Assembly (NCBI RefSeq): GCF_025567415.1
Contig: NZ_JAOQJV010000004.1
Location: 135,910 to 199,909 of the forward strand
DNA: 64,000 nt
Reading direction: 5' to 3'
DNA from: Claveliimonas ammoniilytica
Lineage (GTDB): Bacteria > Bacillota > Clostridia > Lachnospirales > Lachnospiraceae
Below the pieces are notes generated by a model. That model did no database searches. It was not told the origin of the DNA and worked only from the letters and a program-made list of their open reading frames with translations. Of the stretch, positions 34,313 to 43,627 are shown piece after piece. Made by a program: the position numbers and the translations under genes. The stretch's first letter is position 1. Each line of letters begins with the position of its first letter.

Positions 34313-34950
34313 GCATTCACCATCCTGAATACCGCTTCCTTCAATTCCCTCGTAGCCTCAGTAATATCTTTCTGAGCAAAAATGGCACTGATCACAGCCA
34401 CACCGTCCAGCCCATTTCCGGCAAGTTTTTCTACATTGTCTTTGCCAATCCCGCCAATGGCAATGACCGGAATATGTACCGCCTCTGTGATCTCGCGGAT
34501 CATCCCTCCGTCCAATACATCTACATCCGTCTTCGACCCGGTCGGGAATACAGCTCCTACTCCCAGATAATCGGCTCCGCGCTCTTCTGCAAGAAGTGCC
34601 TCCTCTACGGTATGTGCAGACACGCCGATGATCTTATTCGGGCCAAGCTTCGCTCTTACATCTCCGGCTTCCATATCATCCTGTCCCACATGCACGCCAT
34701 CTGCATCCATTTTCAGTGCGATCTCTACATTATCATTGATCACAAACGGAACGTGATATCTGGCACACAGTTCTTTGATCTCTACTGCTTCCTCAAAGAA
34801 ATGCTCCTGATCCAGTTCTTTTTCACGAAGCTGAATAAATGTTGCCCCGCCTTTCAGTGCTTTCTCCACCTGTTCATACAGGCGTTCCCCATTCAGCCAT
34901 CTGCTGTCTGTTACTGCATAAAGCAACAGATCTTCTCTATCGAACTTCAT
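34309..34950 (-). CDS. thiE: Thiamine phosphate synthase
   Basis: 213 residues, a TIM barrel with RLREKELD-like TFIQLREKELDQEHF, VPFVINDNVEIALKMDADGV, HVGQDDM and VIAIGGIGKDNVEKL. It joins HMP-PP and thiazole phosphate to give thiamine phosphate. It overlaps thiM by 14 bases and the HAD gene by 4. Confidence 0.96.
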   Translation of the reverse strand: MKFDREDLLLYAVTDSRWLNGERLYEQVEKALKGGATFIQLREKELDQEHFFEEAVEIKELCARYHVPFVINDNVEIALKMDADGVHVGQDDMEAGDVRAKLGPNKIIGVSAHTVEEALLAEERGADYLGVGAVFPTGSKTDVDVLDGGMIREITEAVHIPVIAIGGIGKDNVEKLAGNGLDGVAVISAIFAQKDITEATRELKEAVFRMVNA

Positions 34951-35758
34951 ATTTTGCTCCTTTCTCCAACATCTCCGGAGTCATATTATAAATAGCATCA
35001 ATGATCCGGTTGCGATATGTCGCATTCCCGTCTCCCTGCTGCATATAGTCATATGCGATCTCACCTGCAAGACCCATCGTACACACTGCTGCTGTTGCCG
35101 CACCACATATATCATCTGGATTGGCTGCCAGAAATGCAGTCATCATGCCGGACAACTGGCATCCCGTACCTGTGATCCGTCCCATTTCCGGACGTCCATT
35201 GTGTACTACATAGCAGATCTTGCCGTCACTGATCAGATCGATTGCTCCGGTGATTGCAATCACACTGCCACTCTGAGCCGCGTAGCCTTTCACAAATGCT
35301 ACTGCCTGATCCAGATTCTCATCTGTAACTGCATCTGCCATATCAGCATCTACGCCCTTCGTTGTTCCATTGCCGAGTGCCAGTGTCTTAATCTCTGAAA
35401 TATTTCCACGGATCACATCAAAATGAATCTTTTCAATCAAACCAAGCGCAGTATCGGTCCGCAGCTTACTCGCTCCGGCACCCACTGGGTCAAGCAGCAC
35501 TGCATGGTTCAATTCATTCGATTTCTCACCGGCAGCATACATTGCCTCAATCGTTCTCACATTCAGCGTACCAATATTAATATTCAACCCATTACATATA
35601 GAAGTAATATCAATAATATCCGCCGGTTCGTCAGACATGATCGGGCTTCCGCCACATGCCAGAAGCACATTCGCCACATCATTAACCGTAACGTAATTAG
35701 TAATATTGTGGATCAGCGGTGCTTTCGTTCTGACTTGTTCCAGGTATTTTCCTACCAT
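34937..35758 (-). CDS. thiM: Hydroxyethylthiazole kinase
   Basis: 273 residues beginning MVGKYLEQVRTKAPLIHNIT. The family signatures are NYVTVNDVANVLLACGGSPI near residue 22, LDPVGAGASKLR near 115 and the catalytic TGTGCQLSGMMTAF near 215. It phosphorylates the thiazole salvage substrate. The ATG at 35758 has AAGGA at good spacing; an ATG at 35776 has none. It is the first gene after the TPP riboswitch. The thiazole biosynthesis genes are absent here, so the operon looks like salvage. Confidence 0.96.
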   Translation of the reverse strand: MVGKYLEQVRTKAPLIHNITNYVTVNDVANVLLACGGSPIMSDEPADIIDITSICNGLNINIGTLNVRTIEAMYAAGEKSNELNHAVLLDPVGAGASKLRTDTALGLIEKIHFDVIRGNISEIKTLALGNGTTKGVDADMADAVTDENLDQAVAFVKGYAAQSGSVIAITGAIDLISDGKICYVVHNGRPEMGRITGTGCQLSGMMTAFLAANPDDICGAATAAVCTMGLAGEIAYDYMQQGDGNATYRNRIIDAIYNMTPEMLEKGAKYEVR

Positions 35759-35784
35759 ACATTTTCCTTCTTTCATTAAATGAT

Positions 35785-35836
35785 TATAGAAATTTGTGCA
35801 AGCACGATTTTAGCACAACAATTTACTGCACAAAAA
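35785..35836. repeat. 52-bp repeat, copy A (partner at 46356-46407)
   Basis: A 52-base sequence (plus strand starts TATAGAAATTTGTGC and ends TGCACAAAAA) matches 46356-46407 at 44 of 52 positions. It contains the dyad GTGC-TT-GCAC when read on the minus strand. Its right end is the U-tract of the TPP terminator, and its left end nearly reaches thiM. Confidence 0.8.
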
Positions 35837-35860
35837 GGAGACCCCCATGCAGGTGTCTCC
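35831..35860 (-). terminator. Terminator/expression platform of the TPP riboswitch
   Basis: GGAGAC and GTCTCC arms (35837-35860) around a G-rich loop, followed on the minus strand by TTTTTG. Located between the aptamer and thiM, it should form when TPP is bound. Confidence 0.85.
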
Positions 35861-35879
35861 GAAAAAAATCACATATTGA

Positions 35880-35961
35880 TTCCTACGGCGGCATTATCCG
35901 CATCAGGTCAAAGGGTCGAAACTCCTGTTTCCTCTCAGCCTGTCTCACAAGCTCCCCTGTC
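35880..35961 (-). promoter_or_regulatory. TPP riboswitch aptamer
   Basis: The minus strand carries the conserved blocks ACAGGGGAGC, GGCTGAGAGG, ACCCTTTGACCTGAT and GGATAATGCCGCCGTAGGAA, in the order and spacing of the TPP (THI) element. TPP binding would favour the terminator at 35831-35860 and switch off thiM-thiE-HAD-thiD-cytX. Confidence 0.97.
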
Positions 35962-35991
35962 TTCATTCATTACTTATGAACTCCAGTAACT

Positions 35992-36020
35992 ATTATATGG
36001 AGTCGCATCCGAAATGTCAA
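35992..36020 (-). promoter_or_regulatory. Consensus promoter of the thiamine operon
   Basis: TTGACA (36015-36020), 17 bases, TATAAT (35992-35997) on the minus strand, a perfect sigma-A match. The transcript starts near 35985, just before the TPP aptamer. Confidence 0.9.
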
Positions 36021-36024
36021 TTGT

Positions 36025-37749
36025 TTATGCATTTGCTGCTATTGCATTCTGCTGTGCATTTTCTTCTGTATCAAATCTCACATAAGTCACACGATCCAAT
36101 GCTTCTTCTGCAATACCGGTACAGTTATCTGCCACACGGTCAAGATTCAGCAGGATACCTGAATATGCTCTGGTAAGCTCCGGATCACACTGCTTCTCCT
36201 GCAGACGTTCCAGATGCTTCTTGGTGCTCTTCTTCTGTGCCTTGCGCATACGCTTCTTATCCTGAATCACCTGTTCAGCCTGATCCACATTGTCTGTTGC
36301 CACCGCTGTAATTGCCTGTTCAAACAATTCTTCTGCAATAGTCACACACTGTGCCAGTTCTTCTTTTGCCTGATCTGACAAAATCTTCTCTGATGTACCG
36401 ATACGCTCATAAATATCTACCACATCTCCACATCGGTCTGCAATACGATCGATGTTATTGGCAATCGCAAGATATCCTGCAACCCGCTCTGCCTGCACTT
36501 CCGTCAGTGCACCACCAGTAAACAGCTTTGAGATGTACGTCACGATTGCATCCTGCAACGTCTTGACTGCATCGTGATGTTTTTTAAATAACGATTTTAT
36601 TTCTTCCTTATTATCTCCTGATACGATTTCTTTCAAAATCTTCAACATCTTTTCTGTAGATGTTGCAATACGGTTGATCTCATTAGAAACCATATACATT
36701 GCCGGAATCGGCTGATTAATCATCTTATCATCCAGATACTGTGGTTCGTAAGAATGTACTTTCTTCGTATCATCTCCGCGTACGATCGTTGTTACAATCT
36801 TCACCATCACCGGAATCAACGGAAGCCATACTAATGTACAAACTACATTAAATGTGGTATGTGCATTGGCAATCTGTCTGGATATCACCTCCACTTCCGG
36901 TCCTTTTGGCGAAATGAACTGTACAAACTTCGCCAGCACCGGAATCAGGAACAGAAATACTATGCTTCCTGTAATATTAAAAATACTGTGTGCAAGCGCA
37001 GTTCTCTTGGCATTCTTAGACTGTCCGATGGATGCTAACAATGCTGTGATCGTTGTACCAATGTTATCACCAAACAGGATTGGAATTGCTCCTGCCAGAC
37101 CAATCACACTGGTTACTCCATCCGGTCCAGGCTGTGACGCAAAATTCTGCAGCACCGCAATCGTAGCTGAACTGCTCTGTACAACCAACGTCATCACTGC
37201 ACCAAGCAGAACACCAAGCACTGGAATATCTGATACTTTCGCCATAAGTTCCACAAAAATCGGGCTGTTTGCAAGCGGCTTCATAACACTTCCCATGATC
37301 TCAATGCCTTCAAACAACAGACCAAAAGAAAAAATAACCAGACCAACATTCTTTACCTTTTCTTTCTTAGAAGCAAAGTAAAGCATAAAGCCAACAAAAA
37401 TAATCGGATATATATAGTCTGTAATCTTAAATGCCATAAGCTGCGCAGTCATTGTTGTACCAATATTGGCACCAAAAATAACAGAAATTGCCTGTGGCAA
37501 ACTCATCAGTCCGGCGCTGACAAAGCCAATCACCATAACTGTAGTTGCAGAACTGCTCTGCAGCACCGCTGTAACCAGCGCTCCTGCCAGCACTCCCATA
37601 ATCGGATTCTTAGTCAGGAACTCCAAAATCTTCTTCATTTTCTCTCCGGCAGCCTTCTGCAGCGCATCACTCATACTGTTCATCCCATACAAAAACAGTG
37701 CCAGACCGCCAGCCAGTCCAAATACTACCTTACATACTTCATTCATCAC
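36025..37749 (-). CDS. Na+/phosphate cotransporter family protein with PhoU-like domain
   Basis: 574 residues. Two inverted Na/Pi cotransport repeats are marked by the twin motifs TAVLQSSSATTVMVIGF near residue 60 and TLVVQSSSATIAVLQNF near 190, within about nine membrane helices. The C-terminal 210 residues form a helical PhoU-like domain. It imports or exports phosphate with sodium and may be controlled by its PhoU domain. Candidate Pho-box repeats lie upstream at 37832-37856. Confidence 0.92.
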   Translation of the reverse strand: MMNEVCKVVFGLAGGLALFLYGMNSMSDALQKAAGEKMKKILEFLTKNPIMGVLAGALVTAVLQSSSATTVMVIGFVSAGLMSLPQAISVIFGANIGTTMTAQLMAFKITDYIYPIIFVGFMLYFASKKEKVKNVGLVIFSFGLLFEGIEIMGSVMKPLANSPIFVELMAKVSDIPVLGVLLGAVMTLVVQSSSATIAVLQNFASQPGPDGVTSVIGLAGAIPILFGDNIGTTITALLASIGQSKNAKRTALAHSIFNITGSIVFLFLIPVLAKFVQFISPKGPEVEVISRQIANAHTTFNVVCTLVWLPLIPVMVKIVTTIVRGDDTKKVHSYEPQYLDDKMINQPIPAMYMVSNEINRIATSTEKMLKILKEIVSGDNKEEIKSLFKKHHDAVKTLQDAIVTYISKLFTGGALTEVQAERVAGYLAIANNIDRIADRCGDVVDIYERIGTSEKILSDQAKEELAQCVTIAEELFEQAITAVATDNVDQAEQVIQDKKRMRKAQKKSTKKHLERLQEKQCDPELTRAYSGILLNLDRVADNCTGIAEEALDRVTYVRFDTEENAQQNAIAANA

Positions 37750-37831
37750 ATTCTCCTCATTTCCTATGTGTTTCCTCTTTCTTTATCAAGTAAACATTAT
37801 CAGAGAAATATGATTATCTTTGCAGATTTAG

Positions 37832-37856
37832 GTTAAATCTATGTAAAATATGTAAA
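37832..37856 (-). promoter_or_regulatory. Candidate Pho-box repeats upstream of the phosphate transporter
   Basis: Three direct repeats TTTACA, TTTACA and TTTAAC on the minus strand at 9-10 base spacing lie just ahead of a GATAAT box. Firmicute PhoP binds TTNACA repeats spaced about 11 bases, so spacing is slightly short. The gene function supports the idea. Confidence 0.4.
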
Positions 37857-37906
37857 AATCTTCTCTTTCAGCTTCTGTGCCGTTCCTTTCCTATAAATAC
37901 AATATT

Positions 37907-39598
37907 TTAATCTGGCAGGCTTCTCTCCAAACACAATCTCCCATACCCCACCTGATTATTGGGATATTCTGCAAATCCCGGCAGCTCTCTCGCCCCTCTT
38001 CTAAGATATGCCTTTACTTTCTCCCCATACAGATAGGGATCATTTTCTTTTATGATTCCCCATTCCATCAGTAGTGCTGCGCTTCCTGTTGCGAAAGGCA
38101 CTGCAAACGAAGTACCAGTATACTCTCCATATCCGCCGCCTGCCTCTATACTTCTCACTGCTACTCCCGGTGCCACAAGATCTGGCTTTGCAGTTTCCCA
38201 AAAGGTGTTTTCGTCCGCCGGACCACGTCCGGAGAAATCCGCATAGGTAAATGTTCTTGCATCATATGCACCAATGGTGATCACCCGACTTGCCGTTGCC
38301 GGTATGGTCATGGTTGCCTGTGCACTTGGCCTGATAAATCCGGTTCCACTATTTAGCACACTACCTCCCGGAAGCCAAAGGTCATATCTTCCATCTACCA
38401 CTCGATTGCCAGTCAGAATGATCTGCCACAGCCCAGAAGCAATATAATCGTTTACTGCCAGAAAATCAATAAAGATTTCCTGTCTTGTGCTGTAAGGAGC
38501 TGGCATGCCATAGTATAAAAACAGTTCTGTCTGTCCTACACGAAATCGCTGTGGTCCAAGCACTTCCTGCAATGGTCCGATCTGTACACCTGACGGATTC
38601 ACAAGCGTAATGCTCATTTCATCCGTGTAATTCTTCCAGATCTGTACATTTAATCCTGCTTCTTTTTCCTGTACCGCCAGTTCTGTCCGTTGTTCCTCAC
38701 CGGTTCTTACTATGCCGGAAGCATGCCCTGCTCCGACGCCTTCATTGCCTGCTCCCACACAGATGCAGCATCGTCCCAGTCCCGCCACGCTGTCCAGATA
38801 ACGCTCAACCAGCGACTGTCCGTTGTGTGCACCGTATGAATTGCCGAAACTGATATTCACTGCCACAGGCATGCCAAGTTCTATACTTTTCCGAATCACA
38901 TAGTCTACACCTCGCATCAGTTCCGTTGTCCTTGGGAATCCTTCTTGCCTTGGCAGTCCCATTTTCACCACGATTAGTTCACTCTCCGATGCTACCTCTG
39001 CTGCAATTCCAGCAACTGCTGTTCCGTGTCCGGAACTGTCAACGCTTGGTACTATACGATATCGTTCTGCTAAATTTCCTGCGCTTAGTGCTTGATTAAT
39101 TTCTTCCGAAATATATTCTTTTCCATTTGTCTGATCCCACAGGTAACGGATTCTTGTGCTTCCATCCGCTTTGAGAAATGCATCCAAACTATAATCAATC
39201 CCGGAATCTATCATACCGATCAGCACTCCCTTTCCGGATAACCCAAACCGGGAACCTTGTACTGAATCAATACAAGACACTCTCTTTCCATTTGCGATCT
39301 GAAAATATAATCGTTTCGGCTTTTCTATATATTCTACCTGTGGAATCGCAGACAATTGATCAATCACAGACTCTCGCACTGTCACAATCATATACTCATT
39401 CAAAAGCACTGTCATGTCCACAACCAGTGGACGGATCATATCTATATCTCCGGAATATTTTACGATCAGCTCCCACTCTTTTTCAATGGGATCATAGCCC
39501 ACATCCAGAATCTCAGACCGTTCTCTTTCATTCTCGTCTGCATCTAATGCTAAGTTTAATAAATTCTCCAGCTTCTGATTATTCACACTTCGCTCCAC
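37907..39598 (-). CDS. S8 family (subtilisin-like) serine peptidase
   Basis: 563 residues with an intact triad: Asp in IGMIDSGIDYS near residue 131, His in DSSGHGTAVAGIAAE near 192 and Ser in YTGTSFAVPFATGSAALL near 504. An N-terminal segment of about 100 residues looks like a prodomain, and an insert of about 130 residues separates His and Ser, as in the clostridial Csp-like group. No signal peptide is seen, so the enzyme is cytosolic or packaged, perhaps in the spore (inference). It forms a single gene unit between the phosphate transporter and pfp. Confidence 0.9.
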   Translation of the reverse strand: MERSVNNQKLENLLNLALDADENERERSEILDVGYDPIEKEWELIVKYSGDIDMIRPLVVDMTVLLNEYMIVTVRESVIDQLSAIPQVEYIEKPKRLYFQIANGKRVSCIDSVQGSRFGLSGKGVLIGMIDSGIDYSLDAFLKADGSTRIRYLWDQTNGKEYISEEINQALSAGNLAERYRIVPSVDSSGHGTAVAGIAAEVASESELIVVKMGLPRQEGFPRTTELMRGVDYVIRKSIELGMPVAVNISFGNSYGAHNGQSLVERYLDSVAGLGRCCICVGAGNEGVGAGHASGIVRTGEEQRTELAVQEKEAGLNVQIWKNYTDEMSITLVNPSGVQIGPLQEVLGPQRFRVGQTELFLYYGMPAPYSTRQEIFIDFLAVNDYIASGLWQIILTGNRVVDGRYDLWLPGGSVLNSGTGFIRPSAQATMTIPATASRVITIGAYDARTFTYADFSGRGPADENTFWETAKPDLVAPGVAVRSIEAGGGYGEYTGTSFAVPFATGSAALLMEWGIIKENDPYLYGEKVKAYLRRGARELPGFAEYPNNQVGYGRLCLERSLPD

Positions 39599-39666
39599 AC
39601 GTTCACGCTTTTATTCTCATATCTATGAAATGAATAACCTGTTAATGATGCTTTATTGCATAAAAT

Positions 39667-39693
39667 AAGGCGCACGGTCAATCCGTGCGCCTT
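39667..39693 (-). terminator. pfp terminator
   Basis: Perfect 11-bp arms AAGGCGCACGG and CCGTGCGCCTT with a 5-base loop, then ATTTTATG on the minus strand. Confidence 0.85.
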
Positions 39694-39721
39694 ACAATAA
39701 TATATCATTATTCAAATCTAA

Positions 39722-41389
39722 TTAGATCTCTTCGCCTTTTTCAAGTGCAAGTGTTCTTGTTGTGATATCACATACAGAAGCTGGTCCGTAGTACTGGATA
39801 GCACCTGGGAATAAGAATGCAGTCTCAACAGCCCACTGATCTCTGTGTGCCTCAAAGTACTTGAATGGAGCTCCATCAAGCTCTGTAAGTGCTTTTCTGA
39901 TAACCGGCTTATCTTTACCATTTCTTCTTTCCATGTTCATCATCTTAGTGATCGGCATACCACCTGCAACCCACTCTTCAGCTGGCTTAGACAGGTTAGA
40001 TACCTTAGAAAGATATCCATTGAAGCCATACTGGATCAGCATGAATGCATTGTATCCAAGTGAATAGCAGTAGTCAGCATCGAAGTTAGATGGGAATGCA
40101 CATCTTCCTTCGTATCCGAAGAAGTGATGCTGTGTAGCGAATTTACCTGTGTATGTTCCTGCTGCTTTTCTCTCAGCAAGCTTGTCAGCTACCAATGCTG
40201 CAAATAACTTCTCAGACTCAATCAGAGATACCTGTACGTTACCGTGCGGATCTCTCTCAAGGAACAGCTGCTGCTGGATTCCCTGTGGCAGAATCTCAAA
40301 TACAGACATAGACTCTTTTGTAAGTCCAGCCTTGATGAATTCATATTTAGCATCCCATGATGGAAGTGCATTGAACTCTTCTGTCTTCTCACCCGCAAGA
40401 AGCTCATTGATCTCAGCGATCAGTACAGAAAATTCAGGAACGAACTCTACGATACCCTCTGGGATAATAGCTACACCAAAGTTATCTCCGTTAGCTGCTC
40501 TCTTCTCTACAGAATCTGCAATATAATCAGCGATCTCAGACAGTGACATCTTCTTAGCTGCTACTTCCTCACCGATCAGGCAGATGTTCGGCTGAGTCTC
40601 AAGTGCACACTCCAGTGCTACGTGAGAAGCTGAACGTCCCATAACCTTAATGAAATGCCAGTATTTCTTAGCTGAATTAGCATCTCTCTCAATGTTACCG
40701 ATCAACTCACTGTATGTCTTAGTTGCTGTATCAAAACCAAATGAGCACTCGATGTCTTCATTCTTAAGGTCTCCGTCGATTGTCTTAGGGCATCCGATTA
40801 CCTGAACACCTGTGTTATTAGCTGCCATATACTCAGCAAGTGTACATGCATTTGTATTAGAATCGTCTCCACCGATGATAACGATAGCTGTGATTCCGTG
40901 CTTCTTGCATACCTCTGCTGCTACTGCAAACTGCTCCGGAGTCTCAAGTTTCGTTCTTCCTGAACCGATGATATCAAATCCACCAGTATTTCTGTACTGA
41001 TCGATGTACTCGTCTGTCATCTCAATGTATTTATCTTCCAGAAGTCCGCTCGGACCACCCTTGAATCCAAGAAGGACATTGTCCTTGTTAGTAGCCTTCA
41101 GTGCATCATACAGACCACTTACTACGTTGTGTCCGCCAGGAGCCTGTCCACCTGACAGGATAACACCTACAACCTGCTTCTTATCTGCAGCTGTGTTCTG
41201 TCCTTTTATAAATGTGATCTCCGGCTTTCCATATGTGTTAGGGAAAAGCTCTGCGATCTTCTCCTGATCAGCAACGCTCTGAGTTGCTTCTCCTTCTTTT
41301 ACGCTGATCTCTGCGATACCATTTCTGAGCATTCCAGGAAGTTTTGGAGTATACTCATATCTTGCCTTCTGAAGTGGTGAAATTTTCAT
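39722..41389 (-). CDS. pfp: Diphosphate--fructose-6-phosphate 1-phosphotransferase
   Basis: 555 residues, the long PPi-PFK type. The nucleotide-site motif reads IIGGDDSNTNA near residue 173; the second Asp in GGDDS, instead of Gly in ATP-PFKs, is the known marker of pyrophosphate use. ILSGGQAPGGHN and the fructose-6-phosphate segment MGRSASHVALECALE are also present. It catalyses reversible, energy-saving glycolysis. The ATG at 41389 has AAAGGAG before it; a longer frame to 41473 has no ribosome site. Confidence 0.96.
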   Translation of the reverse strand: MKISPLQKARYEYTPKLPGMLRNGIAEISVKEGEATQSVADQEKIAELFPNTYGKPEITFIKGQNTAADKKQVVGVILSGGQAPGGHNVVSGLYDALKATNKDNVLLGFKGGPSGLLEDKYIEMTDEYIDQYRNTGGFDIIGSGRTKLETPEQFAVAAEVCKKHGITAIVIIGGDDSNTNACTLAEYMAANNTGVQVIGCPKTIDGDLKNEDIECSFGFDTATKTYSELIGNIERDANSAKKYWHFIKVMGRSASHVALECALETQPNICLIGEEVAAKKMSLSEIADYIADSVEKRAANGDNFGVAIIPEGIVEFVPEFSVLIAEINELLAGEKTEEFNALPSWDAKYEFIKAGLTKESMSVFEILPQGIQQQLFLERDPHGNVQVSLIESEKLFAALVADKLAERKAAGTYTGKFATQHHFFGYEGRCAFPSNFDADYCYSLGYNAFMLIQYGFNGYLSKVSNLSKPAEEWVAGGMPITKMMNMERRNGKDKPVIRKALTELDGAPFKYFEAHRDQWAVETAFLFPGAIQYYGPASVCDITTRTLALEKGEEI

Positions 41390-41478
41390 AATCATTTCTC
41401 CTTTATTATAATGTTTATTAATTAACCCATTCGGTTCCTCACGTATTTTACCATAAATACACACACTCTTCAAATATT

Positions 41479-42495
41479 TTAATTAAATCCAATAATCTTT
41501 CTTGCAAGCAGATATGCCAGTGAAGAAATCTTACGTCCGGACTTGCCCGGAAGATTCATACTCTGACCAAGAATGCCATATCGAATACGCACAAATGTCT
41601 TCTTATCCTTCTGTCTCAGATATTTCCAGAGCTCCTTCTTCTTCTCCATATTCTCCGGATCTTTGGAGCGAATGCACAAAATAGAAGAAACGGTCATCAT
41701 GATTGCCAGATATTTCTCCATATATGCGCGCAGTTTTTTATTAGAAATCTGACGCATCTGGTACATATCGATCATCGTTCTGGTTACAAATATCTGCTGG
41801 TCAACACGCTTGATCATGACCTTTTCATTGACCGACTGATCTTCTCGTCCAATATAATATCTGTAGAAATCCTCATCCATATAATACATCTTACGTACAT
41901 GTGGAAGCGGATAATATACATAGATATTATCCACATAGAACGTATGCTTCGGTAATGTAAGCTGACACAGTTTCAGCATATCAGTACGATAAATAACCGA
42001 ATGCATCAAAATATACTGATCAATGTGGAATCTGCCCACATCTGACCATTTAAAAATCTGGTTCTGAGGCAGTACATTACGGTAATGGATCACTTTCTTA
42101 TGCGATACTCCCTCTTTTTCATATACATAATTGGCTATAAGCATATCTACTTCTTCGCCATGTTCTTCCATCTTCTTCAGTACATTCAAAATATTCTGTA
42201 ATGATTCTGTATTAACCCAGTCATCACTGTCTACAACTTTAAAATATTTTCCCTCGGCATTGGCAAGTCCATAATTAACTGCGTCACCATGTCCACCATT
42301 CTCTTTGTCAATCACGCGGATAATATCTGGATACTTTTCTGCATACTCATGTCCAATCTTAGATGTATTATCTTTTGATCCATCATTCACAATAATAATC
42401 TCTACATCTTCCCCGCCGGTAAGAATGGTCTCAATCGCATGCGCCATGTATTCCTGCGAATTATAACAGGGAATTGCAAATGAAATATACTTCAT
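41479..42495 (-). CDS. Glycosyltransferase family 2
   Basis: 338 residues. The GT-A fold is marked by ISFAIPCYNSQEYMAHAIE, IIIVNDGSKDNTS and the DXD-like VVDSDDWV near residue 94. The C-terminal part is basic (RIRYGILGQSMNLPGKSGRK). It transfers a sugar from a nucleotide donor; the acceptor is unknown. It has a single start with a weak upstream ribosome site. It is unrelated to its neighbours and probably acts in cell-surface glycan synthesis. Confidence 0.88.
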   Translation of the reverse strand: MKYISFAIPCYNSQEYMAHAIETILTGGEDVEIIIVNDGSKDNTSKIGHEYAEKYPDIIRVIDKENGGHGDAVNYGLANAEGKYFKVVDSDDWVNTESLQNILNVLKKMEEHGEEVDMLIANYVYEKEGVSHKKVIHYRNVLPQNQIFKWSDVGRFHIDQYILMHSVIYRTDMLKLCQLTLPKHTFYVDNIYVYYPLPHVRKMYYMDEDFYRYYIGREDQSVNEKVMIKRVDQQIFVTRTMIDMYQMRQISNKKLRAYMEKYLAIMMTVSSILCIRSKDPENMEKKKELWKYLRQKDKKTFVRIRYGILGQSMNLPGKSGRKISSLAYLLARKIIGFN

Positions 42496-42694
42496 AAATC
42501 TATCCTTTCACTTCATTCAATAGATACCATAATAGTATATCCCATTTTATCACTTTTTCCAATTCGCCTTTTTTACCAAAAAATGTCCGAAAAGGTCGTA
42601 AATATGCCGTCATAACTCCAGTTGTTCACAGTTTGTTCATTTTTCTTTCAAAAATACTTCACTTATTAAACCTTATTTTTTCACAGATAACGGC

Positions 42695-42825
42695 TATACT
42701 ATAATCATCAACAGGAGATAGAAGATAGACGATAAGTAAATTAACATAGATAAAACTTTTTCATAATACGTGCCGGGCCCGCGAAAGCGGTGACCCGGCA
42801 TCCTCCCTTTTAGGACTCTTTTTCA
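42695..42825 (+). ncRNA. Possible small structured RNA in the 42496-42827 gap
   Basis: The 332-base gap has no ORF of merit. On the plus strand TATAAT (42700-42705) precedes a GC-rich hairpin. Outer arms TGCCGGG (42771-42777) and CCCGGCA (42794-42800) enclose CCGC-GAAA-GCGG, a GNRA-capped stem that only makes sense on the plus strand. TCCT-N7-AGGA and five T follow near 42801-42825. No matching RNA family is known to me, and the -35 is poor. Confidence 0.3.
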
Positions 42826-42827
42826 TT

Positions 42828-43538
42828 CTATATGTACCGATCCATATCTGACATCTTTCGAAGTAACCGAAATGCCAACACAAACATTGCGATTGTATAT
42901 GTATAGAATGCAATCGTCGGAAGTTCCACCGTAAGAATCAGATCATAGCAGCCATGGATAAATGCCGACACTACAACAGCAAACTTTCGATACCGTCTGG
43001 AAAGATCTATTCGTCCTATGCGTTCATATTGCTTTGCAAATCCATAAAACGCACCCATAAACACGCCAAAGCATGCATGTCCCGGAACAGCTGTCACAGC
43101 ACGGATTAACGCTGTCCCCCATCCATAACCGATGGAATAACTAATATTCTCCAACACTGCAAAGCCAAGAGAAATGTACACAGCATACAACATTCCATCA
43201 TACAGGCAGTTAAACTCTATTGATTTCCAGGTTCTTAATTTTAACATTATGTATTTTGAACCCTCTTCTGCATATGCCACAATTATCATACAGGTAATCA
43301 GATGATAGACCAGACTGTTTTCAGACAGAAAGCTCTGTAACACCCAATCCCCTGCCATCTCCACCAGCAATGCCGGAAACGCAGAGAATATTCCACACAT
43401 AATCAGTGTCACTAACATCTTGGGAGACTCTTTTTCAACTTTGTCCTTTTGATATACTTTTACCAAAAGAATGATTGCCGGTACAACTGCAAGAAGAATT
43501 AAATTGCGATAATAATAGTAGATTCCAAACATAAACAT
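42828..43538 (-). CDS. PrsW-type intramembrane protease
   Basis: 236 residues with about seven membrane helices and the glutamic protease motifs: AEEGSKYIML (EEXXK) near residue 86, FAVLENISYS near 125 and PGHACFGVFMGAFYG near 147. Bacillus PrsW starts cleavage of anti-sigma factor RsiW. The start at 43538 has GAAGAGGG upstream; a frame to 43595 was not preferred. It follows the HTH-Uma2 gene at about 90 bases and is likely co-transcribed with it. Its substrate is unknown, and no sigma/anti-sigma pair is nearby. Confidence 0.85.
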   Translation of the reverse strand: MFMFGIYYYYRNLILLAVVPAIILLVKVYQKDKVEKESPKMLVTLIMCGIFSAFPALLVEMAGDWVLQSFLSENSLVYHLITCMIIVAYAEEGSKYIMLKLRTWKSIEFNCLYDGMLYAVYISLGFAVLENISYSIGYGWGTALIRAVTAVPGHACFGVFMGAFYGFAKQYERIGRIDLSRRYRKFAVVVSAFIHGCYDLILTVELPTIAFYTYTIAMFVLAFRLLRKMSDMDRYI

Positions 43539-43627
43539 GCCCTCTTCTCTCATAATCTTACTTTGAGTATAATAAACTAATAACACGCAAGTCAACCTGT
43601 TAATGCCAATCCTATATCACAAATTTT

